From the NCBI RefSeq assembly GCF_042678405.1, contig NZ_JBHTLI010000001.1, forward strand, positions 2,046,001 through 2,110,000: a DNA stretch of 64,000 nt. Reading direction: 5' to 3'. Below are positions 60,458-64,000 of this stretch, piece by piece. A model generated the notes under the pieces. The model was not told the DNA's origin, did not search any database, and worked only from the letters and a program-made list of their open reading frames with translations. Each line of letters starts with the position of its first letter. Within the stretch, counting starts at the first letter, position 1. Source of the stretch: Salegentibacter_A chungangensis (GTDB lineage Bacteria > Bacteroidota > Bacteroidia > Flavobacteriales > Flavobacteriaceae). The position numbers and the translations under genes were made by a program.

Positions 60458-60760
60458 ATGAAAAAAATAAAACGCTTCGGCGTGATCCAAACCGCGAAAA
60501 CAGTTTCTCTTATCTACTTCTTGGTAATGGCAATCTTTATGATTCCCATCGGGATCATTTCCCTGGTAGCAGGCGGGTTTGGTGGTCACGACCTGCCATT
60601 TTTCCCTTTTGCCGGCGGTATATTCTTCTTTATCGCTCCCTTTATTTACGCTCTTATCAGTTTTATAATGGTGAGTATAGGATGCCTGATATACAATCTC
60701 GTGGCCGATTATACCGGCGGAATAGCTGTAGAGATCCAGACAGAAGAAAAAGAATTTTAA
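60458..60760 (+). CDS. Small membrane protein, DUF3566-like
   Basis: A 100-residue protein with two membrane helices around a short glycine-rich loop (AGGFGGHDLPFFPFAGG). The ending GCLIYNLVADYTGGIAVEIQ is shared with small bacterial membrane proteins of the DUF3566-like type, where an N-terminal basic region precedes two helices. The function is unknown. It is 19 bases after the Bax-inhibitor gene and 11 bases before the zinc-ribbon gene. Confidence 0.68.
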   Translation: MKKIKRFGVIQTAKTVSLIYFLVMAIFMIPIGIISLVAGGFGGHDLPFFPFAGGIFFFIAPFIYALISFIMVSIGCLIYNLVADYTGGIAVEIQTEEKEF

Positions 60761-60771
60761 AAACCGGAATT

Positions 60772-61278
60772 ATGGAAAACAACATCTGCCCGGCTTGTAA
60801 GGCCACACAAATTGAAACGAGAGACACCTGCGGAAATTGCGAGTATCCTTTTAAAGGAACCGAAGAAGAGCGATCCCTTCATATAGGAAAGTTCATTTCC
60901 AGAAAATCTATTATTGATACTTCAGAAACCGCGATAAAGAGAAGCCGGAATATTCTTTTTGTTTTAGCCGGTTTAAATATGCTTTTCATTCTTATTAATG
61001 TGAGCGATCCCCAATTTATGGTGATAGACATCATCCTTAATTTTATTCTCGGACTTGCCTTTTTGATCTTCGGATTTCTGATCCCAAAAAGCCCGGTGGT
61101 ATTCACCATAATCCCCTTGATTTTACTCCTTTTGGTCTATTTGCTGAATGCTCTTATAGACCCTGAGACCCTGGCCTCGGGATTCATTATGAAGCTAGCC
61201 ATTATTGGAACACTCGGTTACGGGGTATACATCAATATTAAGTCTGAAAAATTTAAAAAGAGATACAACACCGTATAA
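60772..61278 (+). CDS. Zinc-ribbon membrane protein of unknown function
   Basis: A 168-residue protein. The N-terminus ICPACKATQIETRDTCGNCE has two CxxC pairs for one zinc ribbon. Four hydrophobic helices follow (ILFVLAGLNMLFILINV, IILNFILGLAFLIFGFLI, PVVFTIIPLILLLLVYLL, MKLAIIGTLGYGVYINI). I start at the ATG directly before the ribbon; a longer in-frame start at 60682 would overlap the preceding gene and adds no sensible sequence. The function is unknown. Confidence 0.7.
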   Translation: MENNICPACKATQIETRDTCGNCEYPFKGTEEERSLHIGKFISRKSIIDTSETAIKRSRNILFVLAGLNMLFILINVSDPQFMVIDIILNFILGLAFLIFGFLIPKSPVVFTIIPLILLLLVYLLNALIDPETLASGFIMKLAIIGTLGYGVYINIKSEKFKKRYNTV

Positions 61279-61327
61279 TAGGAAAGACTGAAGGCCTAAT
61301 TTTAATTTAACACCTAACAACATCTAA

Positions 61328-61984
61328 ATGAGAAAATTCAAATTTACACTAGCCATTTTAAGTGGAATCCTTTTAAGCAGTTGCGCTTCCAGCTATCAAA
61401 AGATAAAACCCGAATCTTTGAGCTATAATTCAAACCATCTTGAAAATGGCGTGACAATGGAGTACAAATACGATCTATTGGAAAAAAAATATGCCAAAAA
61501 GGAAGATAAGAAAGATATAAGACTCATAGCTGTGAAGATCACCAATAACGGAAAAGAAGACCTTCGTTTCGGAAGCGATATGAATATAGCCTATGAGAAC
61601 GGAAGTAAAATTGTACAAATGGAAACAAAGAAAGTTTTTAGCAAGTTAAAACAACAGCCTGTCTATTATCTGTTGTACTTATTGCTAACCCCAATGCAGG
61701 TGACTTCTACAAGTACAACAAACTCTACGGTGACCTCCAATAGTTTCCCTGCCGGACTTATAGTTGGACCCGGACTTGCAGGCGGTAATTTGCTAGGGGC
61801 GTCTATGGCCAACAAAAACTTCAAAAAGGAGCTTATGCAATATGACATAACAGGAAAAGTAATAAAGCCCGGTGAAACTATTTATGGGTTGGTTGGCGTA
61901 AGAGCCGACAACTACGATGCTCTGCGAATTCAGTTCGAAAAGAAAGCTGAGAAGGAAGAGCAGGGAAATATAGTGGCACAATAA
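61328..61984 (+). CDS. Lipoprotein of unknown function
   Basis: A 218-residue protein with a lipobox (LSGILLSSCASS, Cys near residue 19). The middle holds a Ser/Thr-rich stretch TSTSTTNSTVTSNSFPAG followed by a glycine-rich segment (GLIVGPGLAGGNLLGASMAN) that could embed in a membrane. The C-terminal half has GKVIKPGETIYGLVGVRAD, a beta-sandwich-like pattern. No family is assigned. Confidence 0.68.
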   Translation: MRKFKFTLAILSGILLSSCASSYQKIKPESLSYNSNHLENGVTMEYKYDLLEKKYAKKEDKKDIRLIAVKITNNGKEDLRFGSDMNIAYENGSKIVQMETKKVFSKLKQQPVYYLLYLLLTPMQVTSTSTTNSTVTSNSFPAGLIVGPGLAGGNLLGASMANKNFKKELMQYDITGKVIKPGETIYGLVGVRADNYDALRIQFEKKAEKEEQGNIVAQ

Positions 61985-61990
61985 ATTACT

Positions 61991-62036
61991 AACCGGACCA
62001 CGGAAATACTAAACCCGGGGTCCGGTTAAGTTTTTA
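61991..62036 (+). terminator. Rho-independent terminator after the lipoprotein gene
   Basis: AACCGGACC and GGTCCGGTT form a perfect 9-base GC-rich stem with a 19-base loop, in which CGG and CCG may pair further. TTAAGTTTTTAAAT follows. It probably ends the transcript starting with the TPR gene. Confidence 0.75.
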
Positions 62037-62050
62037 AATCATCTTTCAAT

Positions 62051-62416
62051 ATGAAATGGTATTTACACGTATTGAACAATTATTCAGTCTTTAATGGAAG
62101 AGCCAGGAGGATGGAATACTGGATGTTTATCTTTTATAATTTCATTTTCACACTTCTTGCCATAGCCTTCGATATGATAATAGCTCATTATACTGGGTTC
62201 TTTGGAACCTTGTTCCTGGTTTACACAATAGCCAGCATTATTCCGAGCCTGGCAGTTGCCTCAAGAAGATTGCACGACACAGATAACAGCGGATGGATGT
62301 GTCTTATCAACCTCATTCCCATAATTGGTGGTTTTTGGTTCCTGATTTTAACCTTAACCGAAGGTGTTGCGGGAAGCAATAAATGGGGACCAGATCCCAA
62401 GCACAAATATTTTTAA
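62051..62416 (+). CDS. DUF805 family membrane protein
   Basis: A 121-residue protein with three or four membrane helices. VFNGRARRMEYWMFIFYNFI is the typical start of DUF805 and ASRRLHDTDNSGWMCLINLI with GPDPKHKYF the typical middle and end. The function is unknown; some members lie beside stress or envelope genes. It follows a terminator and probably has its own promoter. Confidence 0.9.
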   Translation: MKWYLHVLNNYSVFNGRARRMEYWMFIFYNFIFTLLAIAFDMIIAHYTGFFGTLFLVYTIASIIPSLAVASRRLHDTDNSGWMCLINLIPIIGGFWFLILTLTEGVAGSNKWGPDPKHKYF

Positions 62417-62513
62417 GCCATTCTTCTTTATTTGTTAAGAGGAAATTAAAGAATAGTCTAAATTTCGGGACCTTTCCAAAGTTTTTATACCTTAACTTTC
62501 TAATCCCGAATTT

Positions 62514-63575
62514 ATGAATCAAATTAAAAGACTGCTCTTTCCTGTAACAGCAATAATTATTGGAGTTTACTTTTTATTTATGGGCCTTGTTGAAGCAAAG
62601 GCTTTCCTTGCTCCTCTTGTAATGGCCGTGATTCTTGCCCTTTTAATGATACCTGTTTGTTCTAAAATGGAACAATGGAAGATGAAAAGGATCATCGCCT
62701 CTCTGTTAAGCACTTTTCTGGTGTTCTTACTTTCCCTTGTTTTTGCAGGATTAGTGGGCTTCCAGGTCAAAAGTTTTGTTGATGACTGGGAAAAGATCCA
62801 GAACACAATGAAGCCAAAGATCGAAAAAGCTGAAAAATATATTGCGGAAAACACTCCTCTAACCCGCCAGAAAGTGGAGTCTTATGAAAGCGGAAAAAAA
62901 CTGGCAGATAAAACAGCCAAAAAGACCAATACCGGCAAACAGGCCCTTAGCCTTATTAACCAGGTAATGAGCTTCTTTAGCAATTACCTGCTCACCTTCA
63001 TATATATCTTCTTCCTGCTTAATTACCGGAGAATGTTCCGGGAATTCATACTCAGGCTTTTTCCAGACGATCACCATTCGAAGGTTGAAAATATCATTAC
63101 CAAAACCGCTAAAGTGGCCCAGGGTTATTTGCAAGGCCGGCTGGTCCTTATTCTTTTTCTTGCCGTTCTTTACAGCATAGGCCTGGGAATATCCGGAGTC
63201 AAAAACTTCATTATCATCAGCCTTATTTCGGCATTTCTAAGCCTTATCCCCTTTATTGGTAACCTGGTTGGGCTTCTAATGGCAATGAGCATAGGTTATC
63301 TTACCCAGGGAGATACTAACATTCTTATCGGAATAGTGATCACCTTTAGCCTTGTTCAGTTTATAGAAAGCTATATCCTTGAGCCTTACGTGGTGGGAGA
63401 TAAAGTAGATATACATCCTTTCTTTATAATCCTGGCGGTTATCCTGGGAAATATGGTCTGGGGAATTATGGGAATGATCCTGGCAATTCCTGTTCTGGGT
63501 ATCATTAATGTTATATTTATGCATATTCCTGTGTTGAGCCCTTTCTCATTTCTGCTCAGTAAGCAGGATCAATAA
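62514..63575 (+). CDS. AI-2E family transporter (second copy)
   Basis: A 353-residue permease of the TqsA/PerM family. The N-terminal helices (FPVTAIIIGVYFLFMGLVEA, FLAPLVMAVILALLMIPVC) precede a soluble stretch at about 85-150, followed by a helical bundle with LSLIPFIGNLVGLLMAM and LEPYVVGDKVDIHPFFIILA. It is not a close copy of the protein at 20808-21896. The substrate is unknown. Confidence 0.9.
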   Translation: MNQIKRLLFPVTAIIIGVYFLFMGLVEAKAFLAPLVMAVILALLMIPVCSKMEQWKMKRIIASLLSTFLVFLLSLVFAGLVGFQVKSFVDDWEKIQNTMKPKIEKAEKYIAENTPLTRQKVESYESGKKLADKTAKKTNTGKQALSLINQVMSFFSNYLLTFIYIFFLLNYRRMFREFILRLFPDDHHSKVENIITKTAKVAQGYLQGRLVLILFLAVLYSIGLGISGVKNFIIISLISAFLSLIPFIGNLVGLLMAMSIGYLTQGDTNILIGIVITFSLVQFIESYILEPYVVGDKVDIHPFFIILAVILGNMVWGIMGMILAIPVLGIINVIFMHIPVLSPFSFLLSKQDQ

Positions 63576-63589
63576 AAAACAATCTGAAT

Positions 63590-64000
63590 ATGTTCCAAGA
63601 TCATCAGCGTTTTGAGGGTTTCTGGAAAACCCCTTCCCTCTGGAAAGAAGATCGGCTTTTTGGCCTGCGCCAATTCAATTTACCTGTATTAGACTTCCGG
63701 GAGGCGTTTTATTCAGCTATTAATTCAGAAAAGATTTCCGGAAGTGTTCTGGGGAAACGCGTGGAGCGTTTTTTTGAGGTCGGGCTGCAACAACAGGAAG
63801 ATCTTGAAATCATTACCGCGAACCTGCAAATTAGTCGTGAAAAGATTACCCTGGGAGAGATCGATTTCCTCGTAAGGGATAAAAAAGAGGAAAGAGTTTC
63901 ACATATAGAGCTTGTTTATAAATTCTATGTTTATGATCCTACTTTTCCTGAGGAGCTTGCCCGTTGGATAGGCCCTAACCGAAGGGACAGCCTGCTTCAG
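63590..64000 (+). CDS. DUF1853 family protein (3' end cut by window)
   Basis: The visible 137 codons start MFQDHQRFEGFWKTPSLWKE, with QFNLPVLDF and GKRVERFFEVGLQQ. ITLGEIDFLVRDKKEERVSH and HIELVYKFYVYDP fit a PD-(D/E)xK nuclease-like core (E-D...E-x-K), as proposed for DUF1853. The ATG lies 14 bases after the AI-2E gene. The C-terminal half is outside the window. Confidence 0.8.
   Translation, partial: MFQDHQRFEGFWKTPSLWKEDRLFGLRQFNLPVLDFREAFYSAINSEKISGSVLGKRVERFFEVGLQQQEDLEIITANLQISREKITLGEIDFLVRDKKEERVSHIELVYKFYVYDPTFPEELARWIGPNRRDSLLQ

Noticed and set aside
60682..60771. Upstream extension of the zinc-ribbon protein
   Set aside because: It reads the end of the preceding membrane protein gene in another frame; the ATG at 60772 directly precedes the CxxC ribbon.

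Overview
The window comes from a marine-type member of the Bacteroidota, most likely family Flavobacteriaceae and close to Gramella/Christiangramia. The evidence is AT-rich DNA, promoters of the Bacteroidota form TAnnTTTG, tRNA genes without an encoded CCA end, a tyrosine ammonia-lyase very like the Flavobacterium enzyme, a bacillithiol gene (bshA) beside a NagZ/beta-lactamase fusion, and many protein families typical of this group. No insertion sequence, phage gene, CRISPR array or rRNA was seen. Assignments rest on reading motifs; no database search was run.

Region 1 (1-8653, minus strand) looks like one long envelope and redox operon. In transcription order it holds an N-acetylmuramoyl-L-alanine amidase, an MCE/MlaD lipid-transport protein, a membrane Fe-S protein, a CCG-domain Fe-S protein, a small conserved protein, a GH3 glucosaminidase/beta-lactamase fusion and bshA. 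Divergent from it are lptD and ridA, followed by mgsA, pfkA and a giant tamB-like gene on the minus strand.

Region 2 (17867-23094, plus strand) is a compact operon of RNA modification and unknown genes: tsaD, rsmE, a DUF4159 gene, a TrmH-type methyltransferase, an AI-2E family permease and a THUMP-like methyltransferase.

Region 3 (23091-41779) is an aryl-polyene/flexirubin-type pigment cluster. Seventeen minus-strand genes are packed almost without gaps behind one promoter at about 40490. A tyrosine ammonia-lyase would supply 4-coumarate, and a PaaK-like ligase could activate it. An acyl carrier protein, two complete ketosynthases, two incomplete ketosynthase-like partners, a FabG-like reductase and two hot-dog dehydratases would build the polyene. 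An LpxL-like acyltransferase, LolA, an MMPL exporter, a C45 acyltransferase, a GT2 enzyme and a NodB deacetylase would attach, move or finish it at the envelope. A halogenase-like flavoprotein is transcribed divergently. Dialkylresorcinol (darA/darB) genes are absent from the window.

Region 4 (41932-48232) holds tRNA-Ser, tRNA-Pro and tRNA-Arg, several small orphan proteins, deoC-deoD, an aldo/keto reductase and manA.

Region 5 (48489-52320) is the most intriguing unit: a three-gene operon of a DUF1704 'QEGLA' metallopeptidase, a GshB-like ATP-grasp ligase and an AstE/AspA-like zinc hydrolase. This looks like a system that makes and breaks amide bonds on an unknown substrate.

Region 6 (52350-64000) has a lactonase-fold lipoprotein, corA, recQ, a divergent truA, and then a plus-strand run of TPR, Bax-inhibitor-1, DUF805, AI-2E and unknown membrane genes. 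It ends in a DUF1853 gene cut by the window edge.
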